From Aquibium sp. ELW1220 (GTDB lineage: Bacteria; Pseudomonadota; Alphaproteobacteria; Rhizobiales; Rhizobiaceae), in contig NZ_JAOAOQ010000020.1 of the NCBI RefSeq assembly GCF_030398385.1, positions 4,654 to 68,653 on the forward strand: a stretch of 64,000 bases of DNA, in the 5' to 3' direction. The notes under the pieces are model-generated. The model was given only the letters and a program-made list of their open reading frames with translations. It did not search any database and was not told the DNA's origin. Below, in pieces: positions 1-8,747 of this stretch; position 1 is the stretch's first letter; each line of letters starts with the position of its first letter. Both the position numbers and the translations under genes were made by a program.

Positions 1-47
1 TCGTCGACCGGCACCATCCGCGAAAGCGAACTCATGAATAAGACGGG

Positions 48-182
48 CTAGTGGATGGAATCCAACGCTTGGTGCCTGCGTTTGACGGGTGCGGTGAGTT
101 TGTCGGGATCGGCGGTCCAGGTGAAGGGCTTTGGCTGCTGGTTGTGCTCGGCGAGGAAGCGATTGATGGCGGCCTGGAAGTC
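48..182 (-). pseudogene. IS630-family transposase, C-terminal fragment
   Basis: The minus-strand reading is the last ~44 codons of an IS630-type DDE transposase. It runs through an FLAEHN-x-QPKPFTW motif and ends in a lysine/arginine-rich tail with the stop at 48-50. The catalytic DDE residues lie upstream in the intact family and are missing. The fragment is joined at about 177-182 to the start of an IS66 tnpB, sharing the bases GACTTC with it, so this is a recombination scar and not a working element. The family call comes from recalled motifs. Confidence 0.6.
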
Positions 183-230
183 GACTGGCTACGTCGCCAT
201 CACGACCTTCATGTCGCCGGTCGGAATAAT
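177..230 (-). pseudogene. IS66-family tnpB, 5' stub with stop codon
   Basis: Directly after the tnpA stop, the minus strand reads I-P-T-G-D-M-K-V-V-M-A-T, a stop (TAG at 189-191), then P-V-D-F. IS66 TnpB proteins begin this way, the usual run being ATRPVDFRKG, so an arginine codon appears to have become TAG. Homology ends after P-V-D-F, where the IS630 fragment takes over. Only about 18 codons remain, so it cannot act. Confidence 0.55.
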
Positions 231-745
231 CGCGGCACACGCAACGCACCAACGATTGCCGCCGCCAGGGTTGCATCGACCGCACCCGTGAGGACGAGCC
301 GGCTGCCATGGATCTCCATCTCGATACGACCGGTCGCCGCGGGCGCATCAATCTTGCGTGCTCCACCGCGCTCGAGTTGCTGCTCCTGGTCAGCGACAGT
401 GATCGGCATAGACTGCACGGCGGCCTTCGTCTCCGCCACCGCTTTCGCCTTTACAAGCCCCATCTGTCGTGGCCAGATAGTAAGAAGCCCGCGACTGACC
501 CCCCAACGCCGCGCGACAGACGAGATGTTGGCGCCTGGCTCCGCGCTCTCGGCCACAATCCGCGCCTTCTCCACGGGCGTCCAGCTACACCGTTGCCGGC
601 GGCCCGTGATCACCTCCACCCGGCGATAGTCACTGTCTTCATTCCTGACTTGAAGTCTGGCATCAGCGTCGTCCAAGCCGTTCCAGTCGCACTCCTCGCC
701 CAGCCGCACACGATCACGTCGATCGGAATGCGAGACTGGGCACAT
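209..745 (-). pseudogene. tnpA: IS66-family accessory protein TnpA (remnant element)
   Basis: The central part carries the IS66 OrfA signature: YRRVEVITG, then a basic stretch, EKARIVAES, EPGANISSVARRWGVSRGLL (helix-turn-helix) and the C-terminal motif RIEMEIHGSRLVL typical of this small DNA-binding accessory protein (family length ~110-150 aa). The start is unclear: the frame is open to 799, and an ATG at 745 would give 178 aa, a little long. The frame itself is intact, but the element is dead because tnpB is cut after a few codons and no tnpC follows. No convincing IS66 terminal repeat was seen near 800. Confidence 0.6.
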
Positions 746-842
746 GTCGGTCAGGGAATATGACCGTTGGTATGACCCATACAAACCGGCTTCCAGCAAA
801 CGCGGGGAGGTTATAACGCTTCGCCTATCATATCATGTCATT

Positions 843-2441
843 TTATATGGAATTAGCAGAAGGCAATATAACCTCAAATATAGCCCCACCATTTGCGTTC
901 CTTGCCGAGATTGAACCGCCGTTTCTTTCAATAATAGTCGCGACTAACGACAATCCGATTCCGTTACCGTCCGTTTTAGTGGAGAATAGAGGGTCAAAGA
1001 TCCGGCCGATAATGTCAATCGGTATACCTCCACCGGTGTCATGAATTCGTAGTAATAATGAGTTGTCTAACTGTTGCCAATCGATATGTATCTCGCGAAT
1101 TTTGGCCTTGGAATCATTAATTGCATCTCGCGCGTTGTCGATAAGGTTAATAATTATCGTTTGGAGCTCGTCGCTTTTAATATTGACCAACGCGTCGTCT
1201 TTTCCATTAACGTGTAATTCTATATCATATATCCGGAATATAGGGTCTACGATGTTTAAGCACTCGTTCACCACCTCACGCAAACCCTTGATCTTTTTAT
1301 CTCCTGGTTGGGAAAAACGCCTCATAGCTCTAGAGAGATTTGAAATGCGTTGAATTGCTGCCTCCATACGCTCTACTCTCTTCAGAGCTGCCATGGAAAC
1401 TACGCTGGCGTCTTCCGTAAGCTCTCGGCGCATGTTGTCAAGTGCAAGGCTTATCGTCTGTGCCGGTGTTCCTACCTCGTGTGCAAAGGCAGAGGCCATT
1501 TGACCCAGAGAAGCATACCGCGAAAATTTAGCGGATTTGAGAACCTGCTCTGCACGGGACTTGGAGACTTGTGCTCTGTATGCGTTTTTGATGACCAACC
1601 ATACCGTAAGTGCAACGGAATATAATATGCAAAATCCCAAAATATATGACATGTGCTCATAAAGTAGATTTAAATTTAAAGCCTGTGCGTAAAAAACAAT
1701 ATCCAATTCATGATCAGGAAAATATGAGTAAAATGAGCATATAACAACATAGTCGCATTCAAAAAATTCCATGCGTGAATTTGAAATAATATCGCTAGAA
1801 TGAAGCCATCCATTAGAACTCGCGCGAATTAATCCGTCGAACCCATATACTGCGCGCGATATATCGCGGGGTGTGGGTAATTCGTTGAGTATTCGAGTTA
1901 AATCATCTAAGATGTAAGATGCAACGTAGACTGACATTAGGCTGCCGGCATCATCACGAATTGCGCGCGTTAGCTGGATAGTGACGAGCCCCGATACGCG
2001 CCCTAGTACTGGTGAACCGACATAGAGCGCATCAGGCCTTATTAAGCCTGATGCGTGTACTTCGAAATGTCGTCGATCCCCTAGGTACATCGGTGCGGCA
2101 AACTCGCCGGTCGACGCAATCAGCCGTCCATCAGAATCAATTACGGACAATATGGAGAGAGTGCGAGGTAGCGAGACACCAGTGAGCCGGCGGTCGCTTG
2201 GCAGTGCGCCGTGTAGTGCGATGGCGCTATCTATACTGTTGGCGGCGGAGTCGAACAGGCGCGACACGATCGAACTTGTTATCGTGTTGTGATCAACAAC
2301 AAGAGTGAGTATCTCGCCCTTTGTGCGCTCAGCAATTACCAAAAGAAGCGAAGTCACTATAAGGAAATACGCTAAAGAGAAAGACAATGATATTAATCGT
2401 ATTGAAAGCCTACGATTAGAAAAGAACATTATTATTTTCAC
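843..2441 (-). CDS. Membrane sensor histidine kinase (PDC sensor, NtrB/DctB-like core)
   Basis: A 532-aa kinase. TM1 is at ~15-36. A periplasmic region (~37-260) has PDC/dCache features (DSDGRLIAS, GDRRHF, a GSPVLGRVSG stretch), and TM2 is at ~265-287. HisKA has the phosphoacceptor His321 in FAHEVGTP. HATPase_c has an N-box (NLIDNARDA ~433-441), G1 DTGGG (~468), F-box FDPLFSTK and G2 GNGIGLS (~493-499). The HEVGTP/FSTK style is that of DctB/FixL-type kinases. It starts at GTG 2441, sharing a 4-bp GTGA overlap with the upstream regulator, so both are translated from one operon. The ligand is unknown; PDC domains usually bind small organic molecules. Base composition is far more AT-rich than the comM side, which suggests horizontal acquisition. 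Confidence 0.85.
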   Translation of the reverse strand: MKIIMFFSNRRLSIRLISLSFSLAYFLIVTSLLLVIAERTKGEILTLVVDHNTITSSIVSRLFDSAANSIDSAIALHGALPSDRRLTGVSLPRTLSILSVIDSDGRLIASTGEFAAPMYLGDRRHFEVHASGLIRPDALYVGSPVLGRVSGLVTIQLTRAIRDDAGSLMSVYVASYILDDLTRILNELPTPRDISRAVYGFDGLIRASSNGWLHSSDIISNSRMEFFECDYVVICSFYSYFPDHELDIVFYAQALNLNLLYEHMSYILGFCILYSVALTVWLVIKNAYRAQVSKSRAEQVLKSAKFSRYASLGQMASAFAHEVGTPAQTISLALDNMRRELTEDASVVSMAALKRVERMEAAIQRISNLSRAMRRFSQPGDKKIKGLREVVNECLNIVDPIFRIYDIELHVNGKDDALVNIKSDELQTIIINLIDNARDAINDSKAKIREIHIDWQQLDNSLLLRIHDTGGGIPIDIIGRIFDPLFSTKTDGNGIGLSLVATIIERNGGSISARNANGGAIFEVILPSANSI

Positions 2442-3220
2442 TCGATGATATCACGGAGATTGTTGGCAATCGATTTGAATAAAGACATTCCATTTTCCGT
2501 AATCAATATCAAAGTTCGGCGTCCATCCGATTCGTCGGGTAAGCGTTCCGTAAGCTTCAGTTCGCAAAGCTCATCGATATGTCTGATAGTCGAAGACAGC
2601 GGTATGCCAGTTGCCAGGCAAATCGCCTTCGTCAGCAATTTCTCCTGACGCTTATTGTAATCGTATGCGACCGCAAGGATGGACATCTTATCGCGATCCA
2701 GCGACAACCCGATAGCCCCCGGATCAAATAAAGGAATCCGGCTCAGGAGACGTATCGCAGCATTCGTCATCTTTTCGTCTGAGATTGATCCTGTCAGGTT
2801 ATATTTCTTCGAGGCCCGCTCTAGCGACCCCAATAGGTCGGGCATTCGGGCCGGCTTCTGAATGAAATCAAAAAAACCCAAACGCAGGGCGGTTATACAT
2901 ACATCTATATCCGCAAATCCCGTTAAGAGTATAGCTCTTGTAGCAATTTGCGGTATATCAGATATGATCGCTTTGTATAATTCTGTTCCGCGCATGCCAG
3001 GCATAAATTCATCGATCAATAGCACATCTACATGGTTGTGCTTTGTGATAAAATCATAAGCATCATATGCTTTGTTCGCAGTGTATATTAAATATCCATT
3101 ATTTGTTAGTGAGTCTTTCATCTCAACAAGTAGGTCGTCATCGTCGTCGACAAGCAAAATTGACGGCACGTTACCTCTTCGCGTTACTTTGGCGGACACC
3201 ATCCGCTCGGAAGATATCAT
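2438..3220 (-). CDS. Response regulator: receiver plus C-terminal MarR-like winged helix
   Basis: A 260-aa protein. The receiver (~19-135) has the acidic cluster VDDDDD (24-29), phospho-acceptor Asp70 (LLIDEFMPG), Thr100 and Lys122 (QKPA). After a linker, residues ~180-255 look like a MarR-type wHTH: YDYNKRQEKLLTKAICLATGIPLSSTIRHIDEL, then a basic wing DESDGRRTLILIT. This output domain is not OmpR, NarL or NtrC type. The first gene of a two-gene operon, it overlaps the kinase by 4 bp and is very probably its partner. Targets are unknown. The open frame starts at 3220; a later start near residue 7 (ATG 3202) is possible and would leave the receiver intact. Confidence 0.75.
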   Translation of the reverse strand: MISSERMVSAKVTRRGNVPSILLVDDDDDLLVEMKDSLTNNGYLIYTANKAYDAYDFITKHNHVDVLLIDEFMPGMRGTELYKAIISDIPQIATRAILLTGFADIDVCITALRLGFFDFIQKPARMPDLLGSLERASKKYNLTGSISDEKMTNAAIRLLSRIPLFDPGAIGLSLDRDKMSILAVAYDYNKRQEKLLTKAICLATGIPLSSTIRHIDELCELKLTERLPDESDGRRTLILITENGMSLFKSIANNLRDIIE

Positions 3221-3716
3221 TCGACTATTACCGCCCCGTCAAGTAATACAATAAGCTAGGGGCCCTACATGAGGTTGACGTGGTGCAAAGTCATGGATCA
3301 GCTGGCGCATTCCTATTGTGCCACGCAGGGGGGACGGAAGGGGAGCTAGATCAAATTCTGTATTAATAGATAGAATGCAATCAAAAGCCATATGTAAATA
3401 GTGATATTGCGGCGCTTTCTTTGCCGTATTGCTGCATTGGAGAGAGCAAGCCTCTCAAGAAAGTACGATCGTATCTCATTTCTTTGAATTTTGTGTGAAT
3501 TATCCATGGCTACTACCCAGTATCGTCCATTCGATGCAAGCGGGAGACTCGAGAAAATTACAGTGTTGTTGAGAAATTAAAAAATGATGGCGGGGAGGGG
3601 ATAGATGCGGGCTACCCCTCCCCGCTCTATGGGCATGAAATGGCGGATCCCATGCCCATCCGGGCTGTTCGGGGGAACAGCTCAGATCTTTGCAAACACG
3701 GTATGCTCTGGCCACT
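3221..3716. other. Intergenic stretch without a supported gene
   Basis: About 500 bases of mixed composition between the two-component operon and the small gene at 3717. The only clear structure is a pair of perfect hairpins at 3590-3659. A 71-codon minus-strand frame at 3500-3715 runs through both hairpins, has no recognisable motif and is best ignored. The promoter of the two-component operon should lie at 3221-3300, but I cannot place it with confidence. Confidence 0.4.
3590..3659 (-). terminator. Two tandem perfect hairpins, probable terminator
   Basis: Stem 1 pairs 3590-3600 (GCGGGGAGGGG) with 3615-3625, and the TAG/CTA at 3602-3604 and 3612-3614 extends it. Stem 2 pairs 3629-3637 (ATGGGCATG) with 3651-3659. 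Reading the minus strand away from the 3717-3971 gene, stem 2 comes first, then stem 1, then CATCATTTTTAATTT, as in a rho-independent terminator. Confidence 0.5.
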
Positions 3717-3971
3717 TCAGTGTCCCGGCGTCACACCATGGATCACGTCAAACCTAAGAGCTTCCAAATGATCTAAAGCACGGAGCATTGTTTTTCTATC
3801 GTATCCGCTTCTTTTTATCGACCGCCCTTCGATTTCCTGAGCGGCTTCTTCCAGTACAATGGAGATAAAATCTCGAAAAGAAGGCCCGCCCGCAGTTGTG
3901 TGTCTTATAAAACAATGCATCAAAGTTTCAATGCAAAGAAGACGTACTGCGAACTCATCACTTTTTTCCAT
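3717..3971 (-). CDS. Hypothetical protein, 84 aa
   Basis: Not recognised. The 84-residue protein is mixed in charge and mostly helical by appearance (FRDFISIVLEEAAQEIEG, KTMLRALDHLEALRFDVI), with no signal peptide or membrane segment. A GAGGA sequence ~9 bases before the ATG at 3971 and the hairpin terminator downstream support a real small gene. It sits alone in the AT-rich accessory segment between the two-component pair and the IS scraps. Confidence 0.5.
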   Translation of the reverse strand: MEKSDEFAVRLLCIETLMHCFIRHTTAGGPSFRDFISIVLEEAAQEIEGRSIKRSGYDRKTMLRALDHLEALRFDVIHGVTPGH

Positions 3972-4199
3972 CCTGGTTCCTCGTAGCGGCGACTAAAAAC
4001 AGAAAAAACAGACAATGTTTCGAATGTTCAAACAATAGGTTAGTCAGAGAGCAATCATTACGAGATACCAGTCAATTGCTTCTCTGACCATAGAATTTGG
4101 GTATCATGAGAAAATTGGGCCACGCAAATGGAAATAGAACCAAAATGGTTCAAACGGGTGCCCTGACACATTCCAAGGATTCACATCGTCGGCAGGGCG

Positions 4200-4350
4200 T
4201 GTAAGCCTCCCACGATGGCTCAGATATCGTGAGTGCTCCTCACAGCCGACGACCGCCGGCGGCTCGCGGCGATCTTCGCTGACCGCACCCGTCCTTTAAG
4301 CATGTTCAACGGGTGCGGATCATTCTTCATTCGGTGGGCCGGCATCCGGG
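4200..4350 (+). pseudogene. IS630-family transposase, N-terminal fragment with frameshift
   Basis: The plus strand reads LTADDRRRLAAI-x-ADRTRP, the conserved N-terminus of rhizobial IS630 transposases. Restoring one A near 4300 continues it as K-H-V-Q-R-V-R-I-I-L-H-S, again family-like. An in-frame stop follows only five codons after the ATG at 4215. Homology fades at about 4350, where an IS3-type frame takes over. This is a decayed scrap. Confidence 0.5.
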
Positions 4351-4359
4351 CAAGGCCGG

Positions 4360-4905
4360 ACCGTCTCCCAAGCGCATACGTCGCCTCCGTCATCGACGCC
4401 TATGCGCGTCATATAGTCGGCTGGCGGGTGAGCAGGGCGACGAACGCGAGCTTCGTTCTCGATGCTCTCGAATGAGCCCCTGCACGAACGGCGACCCGTT
4501 CATCACGGCGGCCTGCTGCACCATGCCGACAGAGGGTCCCAATATGTCAGCATCCGCTACACCGAGCGACTGGCCGAGGCCGGAATAGAGCCATCCGTCG
4601 GAAGTGTCGGAGACCCCTACGACAATGCCCTCGCCGATACGATCAACGGCCTCTACAAGGCCGAGGTCAGCCATCGACGCGGACCGTGGCGATCCTTCGA
4701 GGCTGTCGAGTTCACCACGCTGACATGGGTTAACTGGTTCAACAAACGCCGGCTGCTGGAGCCAATTGGATGCATCCCTCCGGCCGAAGCCAAGGAGCGC
4801 TACTCCGCGATCCTGGAAGAACCGATCATGACCGCGCGACACAAACGAAACAGCCTCCGGCAAACTTGGGGCGTTTCATCCAGTTATTTTAGCATTTGGG
4901 ACTAA
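4360..4905 (+). pseudogene. IS3-family OrfB integrase fragment, frameshifted
   Basis: The rve integrase core is visible in two frames. The first ends AYVASVIDAYARHIVGWRVS...VLDALE at a TGA (4473-4475). The second resumes with HHADRGSQYVSIRYTERL, the GDPYDNALADTINGLYKAEV motif (with the catalytic Glu position changed to Asp: A-D-T-I instead of A-E-T-I), and a C-terminal WVNWFN-x-RRLLEPIG block. The N-terminal half of OrfB and all of OrfA are missing. Roughly one extra base near 4475 explains the shift. It abuts an IS630 fragment upstream, so the segment is a mosaic of two dead elements. Confidence 0.65.
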
Positions 4906-4965
4906 CTGCATGTAAGTCAAATTTTGTGGACCGTATTGTTGCTGCCCCGCACGGCTTTGAACACG

Positions 4966-5670
4966 TCAGGAAAGAGAGAACATCCGCCGCGTATGCGAAA
5001 TTGCTGGAGTGTGCAGGTGCAAGTCCATGGTTGATGGGCAGTTCTTCGCGTAACCAAAGTTCGTGTCTGAGAAGCCGAGGCTCCGGCATAGAGCGCGAGT
5101 GGACTCATCGTGCCTCCCGATGGGCACCGTAATCCGCTCGGCTCCAGCTATCCATGCTGCACGTGTTGAAGCTAGCAGCACCATTCTTCCGCACCCGAGA
5201 CGCCGGAAAGATTTATCAGTGAAGAGGAATCCTATCATTGCGCTATTAATCCCGGCCCAGGTAATTCGATCGACAGGATAAACTGAGCAAACAGAAAGCA
5301 TCTTTCCTTCGTCGAACGCACCAAATATACAGCCTCTTCCGTTCTCGAGGCATGAAACGTATTCAGACCTCGCAAGTGAAGCAGAAAGAGATGGTACAGA
5401 AGAATAGCACTGAGAGAATAACCGATTTAGCTCGGATAGATCATGGACGCCAACGTTTCTGACGTACGGAGAAACGAAGTTTTCAACCATCCTGCTAGTG
5501 CCGGAGGAGTCATAAAACTGTTTAAACCGCACGGTATAAAATTCCTGGAAGCTCGGGCTAGATTGAATATCACACTCATATTCGGTCGTGGGGAATAAAA
5601 GGTCCAAAATGGAGCTTTCTCTCATCGACGGCCGAAGTGGGTGGTCCGCTGTGTCAACGCTCTGCATCAA
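4966..5670 (-). CDS. GNAT-family N-acetyltransferase-like protein
   Basis: A 234-aa protein. Residues ~145-205 form a GNAT acetyl-CoA fold: IGFLFTDKSFRRLGCGRMVL is the motif A loop (R-x-x-G-x-G/A form), followed by a helix, GAERITVPIG, and the closing D-E-S-T-R-A-L-C-R-S-L-G-F motif B. The N-terminal 100 residues carry no recognisable domain. The substrate cannot be told. It has more AT-rich codon use than the core genes and lies between IS debris and the truncated comM, consistent with island DNA. The upstream ribosome site is weak, so the start (5670) is uncertain. Confidence 0.6.
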   Translation of the reverse strand: MMQSVDTADHPLRPSMRESSILDLLFPTTEYECDIQSSPSFQEFYTVRFKQFYDSSGTSRMVENFVSPYVRNVGVHDLSELNRLFSQCYSSVPSLSASLARSEYVSCLENGRGCIFGAFDEGKMLSVCSVYPVDRITWAGINSAMIGFLFTDKSFRRLGCGRMVLLASTRAAWIAGAERITVPIGRHDESTRALCRSLGFSDTNFGYAKNCPSTMDLHLHTPAISHTRRMFSLS

Positions 5671-5845
5671 GCTGGCACGCTTTGGATGCGATAACGGCGA
5701 TCTTATCGCGTACCCCCCGTCTTGGGTGATCTCCAGCGACAGGAGACATACTTCAGCTCGGCTCGTTCGATTGGATTAGCTTTGAGCAGGTCGAGATTGC
5801 GAAAGTTGGGGGACTGAGGATGCCAGACAATTAATTCACCCTAAC

Positions 5846-7291
5846 ATGCAGATCGTCGGTCTTCCAGACAAGGCGGTGGCCGAGAGCCGCGAGCGCGTCC
5901 AGGCCGCGCTGCATGCTTCGGGCCTGTCGCTGCCGGCCAAGAAGGTGACCGTGAACCTCGCGCCGGCCGACCTGCCGAAGGAGGGCAGCCACTACGACTT
6001 GCCGATCGCGCTCGGCCTGATGGCTGCGCTCGGTGCCGTGCCGGGCGATGCGCTGGCGGGCTTTGTCGTGCTCGGCGAGCTTTCGCTCGACGGTACGACG
6101 ACCCCGGTCGACGGCGCGCTGCCGGCGGCCATCGGTGCCAACGCCCTCGGCAAGGGCCTGATCTGCCCGCATGCCTCGGGTCCGGAAGCCGCCTGGGCGG
6201 GCGCCGAGGTGGAAATCCTCGCGCCGCGCAGCCTGATCGCCATCGCCAATCATTTCCGCGGCACGCAGGTCCTGTCCAGGCCTCAGGCGCAGATCCGCCC
6301 GCCGGCCTCCAACCTGCCCGATCTCGCCGACATCAAGGGCCAGGAAAGCGCCAAGCGCGCGCTCGAGGTCGCTGCAGCCGGCGGCCACAACCTCCTGATG
6401 AGCGGTCCGCCCGGTTCCGGCAAGTCGATGCTCGCGCAGCGCCTGCCGTCGATCCTGCCGCCGCTGTCGCCGCGCGAATTGCTGGAAGTCTCGATGATCG
6501 CCTCGATCGCGGGCGAACTCGCCGGCGGCAAGCTGTCCGACCGCCGTCCCTTCCGCGCGCCGCACCACTCCGCCTCGATGGCCGCGATGGTCGGCGGCGG
6601 GCTGCGGGTGAAGCCGGGCGAGGCGTCGCTCGCGCACCACGGCGTGCTCTTTCTCGACGAACTCCCCGAATTCGCCGCGCCGGTGCTCGATTCGCTGCGC
6701 CAGCCGCTCGAGACCGGCGAATGCGTGATCGCCCGGGCGAATGCGCGCGTCACCTATCCCGCCCGGGTCCAGCTCGTGGCGGCCATGAACCCGTGCCGCT
6801 GCGGCATGGCCGGTGAGCCCGGCCACCGCTGCGCCCGCGGCCCGCGCTGCCAGTCCGACTACCAGGCGCGCATCTCTGGCCCGCTGCTCGACCGCATCGA
6901 CCTGCGCATCGAGGTGCCCTCCGTCTCGGCCGCCGACCTGATCCGTCCCGGCCGGGCCGAGACCAGCGCGGAGGTGGCAGTGCGTGTCGCTGCCGCACGC
7001 CGCATCCAGCGCGAGCGCTTCGATGCGCGCGGCATGCCAGGCATCGGCACCAATGCGCAATGCGGTCCGGCGCTGATCGAGGAGATCGCCGCGCCGGATG
7101 CCGCGGGCCTGGCCCTGCTGCGCGAGGCGTCGGAGAAGATGGGCTTCTCGGCACGGGCCTACCACCGCGTCCTGAAGGTCGCGCGCACGTTGGCCGATCT
7201 CGACGGCGTCGACACGGTCGGCCGCATCCATCTCGCGGAGGCGATCTCCTACCGCATGGGAGCGGACGCGCAGGCGCGACAGGCCGCGTGA
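5846..7291 (+). pseudogene. comM: ComM/YifB-family AAA+ helicase, 5'-truncated
   Basis: ComM is the Mg-chelatase-like AAA+ helicase that supports branch migration in natural transformation. Present are the Lon-like N-domain (GSHYDLPIALGLM), Walker A (SGPPGSGKS ~190-198), Walker B (VLFLDELPEF), the CRCGMAGEPGHRC zinc-type motif, DRIDLRIEVP and the C-terminal Mg_chelatase_C domain. Family members are ~505-510 aa; this frame gives 481, starting at MQIVGLPDKAVAESRERV. Relatives carry about 30 residues before this Met (a V-x-T-V-x-F-x-G-I-E segment). No ribosome site precedes 5846 and the upstream bases are non-homologous, so the gene was cut by the junction with the accessory segment. It may be inactive. 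Confidence 0.85.
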
Positions 7292-7480
7292 CGCGCAGGC
7301 GACCGGCAGCCTGACGCGCGGACGCGACAGGCTGTGCGGCAATCCAGCGGCCGCTCTTCCGCCCGCACGGGCTCGCTCATGTGTTCCGGACGGATATCCG
7401 TCGCGGCTGAAGGCATGCGTGGAAAAACGGTCCCAGGGAGCAGGAGCGAGACGCGAGGAACGCTGTTGGCGTTGGCTCTG

Positions 7481-8101
7481 CTATTGGTGGACCGATCCGA
7501 CCATCATGTTCTGGTCGTTGACGAGGCTTACCCAGCGGCCGGTGTGGCTGCTCGCCTGCCGCTTGAGGAAGCGATAGCCGGTCTTGTCCCAAGTCTTCAC
7601 CTCGTCGGTGAGATTGTCGAGGATGAAATCGCCCTGGTCGGCCCGCACGGTCAGGACGGCATGGCCTTCGCCGTTCTTCTTCCGCACCACGGTGATGAGC
7701 AGGTTCGAGAGCGGGATGGACCGCGAGAGCTGGCGGCGCTTTTCGAGAACATAGTCCTCGCAGTCGCCGACGCCGTCGGTGGGATAGGCCCAGACTTCGT
7801 CCTTGCCGAAGACGTCGACATCCGACATCGGGCGGATATCGGCATTCACCGTCACGTTGACGCTGGAAATGCGGTTCCAGAGAGCGTTGCTCATGCGGAC
7901 GGGCCCGCGGTCGGGGGTTGCCGTGCTGCATTCCGACGGGCTGGACTTGCAGAACTCGTAGTGGCCGATCGGTTGCGAGGTCAGTCCGCCGGTTCCGAGC
8001 GACTGGGCGGAAGCGGCGCCGGATTGCGCGCCGCCGAGGCCGGTGATCGCTGCGAGAGCGAAGGTCGCACCCGCCAGCCTGAACTTGGAAACCATTCGCA
8101 C
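7481..8101 (-). CDS. Transglutaminase-like cysteine peptidase (BTLCP, C93)
   Basis: A 206-aa exported protein. The N-terminal hydrophobic segment (~8-32) ending A-S-A-Q looks like a Sec signal. The BTLCP/Peptidase_C93 core has Cys114 (GDCEDYVLEKR), His147 (EGHAVLTV) and Asp162 (FILDN), the expected transglutaminase-like triad. Two further cysteines (51, 58) could form a disulphide. Family members are periplasmic and common in Rhizobiales; in several genera they work with type I secretion or adhesin systems, but no such genes are nearby, so the role is open. It converges on comM. Confidence 0.85.
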   Translation of the reverse strand: MRMVSKFRLAGATFALAAITGLGGAQSGAASAQSLGTGGLTSQPIGHYEFCKSSPSECSTATPDRGPVRMSNALWNRISSVNVTVNADIRPMSDVDVFGKDEVWAYPTDGVGDCEDYVLEKRRQLSRSIPLSNLLITVVRKKNGEGHAVLTVRADQGDFILDNLTDEVKTWDKTGYRFLKRQASSHTGRWVSLVNDQNMMVGSVHQ

Positions 8102-8312
8102 TGCACCCCGCCACGGCGTCTCGTCGTTAACAAAAAGTTAAATTGCGATACCGATTCGTGTCAATCGACAATGCCGGCGCAGAGGTTTTATGGTTACCGC
8201 CGTGCGCCATGTGACACATTCCTGTCACGGTTGGACGGTCCGTTCCCGATGGCCGGTGGCGTTCGCGACCGGAAGCAGCGAGGCAGAGACGCCGTCGTCG
8301 AGCCGAAGCGAC

Positions 8313-8747
8313 TCACTCGCGGTCGATCTTGCCGCGCATCTTCTTGACCGTGGCGCGGCCGGATTTCTCCTTGAGCCGACGCTCGACGGCGCCGCGCGAC
8401 GGCTTGGTCTTCTTGCGTGGCGGGGGCGGTGGTTCGGCCGCCCGGGCGACGAGCGCGAAGAGCCTCTCCCGGGCGTCCTCGCGGTTTCGCTCCTGCGTGC
8501 GGAACCGGCCGGCCTCGATGACGATCGCGCCGTCCTTGGTTGCCCGCTGCCCGGCGAACTCGATCGTGCGCTCGCGCACCCGTTCCGAAAGTCCCGGCGA
8601 ATGCGCCGCGTCGAAACGCAGCTGAACCGCCGTCGCCACCTTGTTGACGTTCTGGCCGCCGGGACCCGACGCGCGGATGAAGCTCTCCTCGAGTTCGTCC
8701 TCGTTGATGCGCGCGCCCGGCGCGATGTCGAAGGTGACGCTGGCCAT
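8313..8747 (-). CDS. arfB: Alternative ribosome-rescue peptidyl-tRNA hydrolase ArfB
   Basis: A 144-aa class I release-factor-like protein without a codon-recognition domain. It has the SGPGGQNVNK loop (GGQ at 30-32), which hydrolyses peptidyl-tRNA in stalled ribosomes, and a lysine/arginine-rich C-terminal tail (RKKTKPSRGAVERRLKEKSGR) that enters the empty mRNA channel. Length and layout match ArfB/YaeJ. The ATG overlaps the stop of the upstream nitroreductase by one base (TGATG), so the two are translationally coupled. Confidence 0.92.
   Translation of the reverse strand: MASVTFDIAPGARINEDELEESFIRASGPGGQNVNKVATAVQLRFDAAHSPGLSERVRERTIEFAGQRATKDGAIVIEAGRFRTQERNREDARERLFALVARAAEPPPPPRKKTKPSRGAVERRLKEKSGRATVKKMRGKIDRE

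Noticed and set aside
3500-3715. 71-codon minus-strand frame
   Set aside because: It runs through two perfect hairpins, is Pro/His/Cys-rich without family signals and has no ribosome site.
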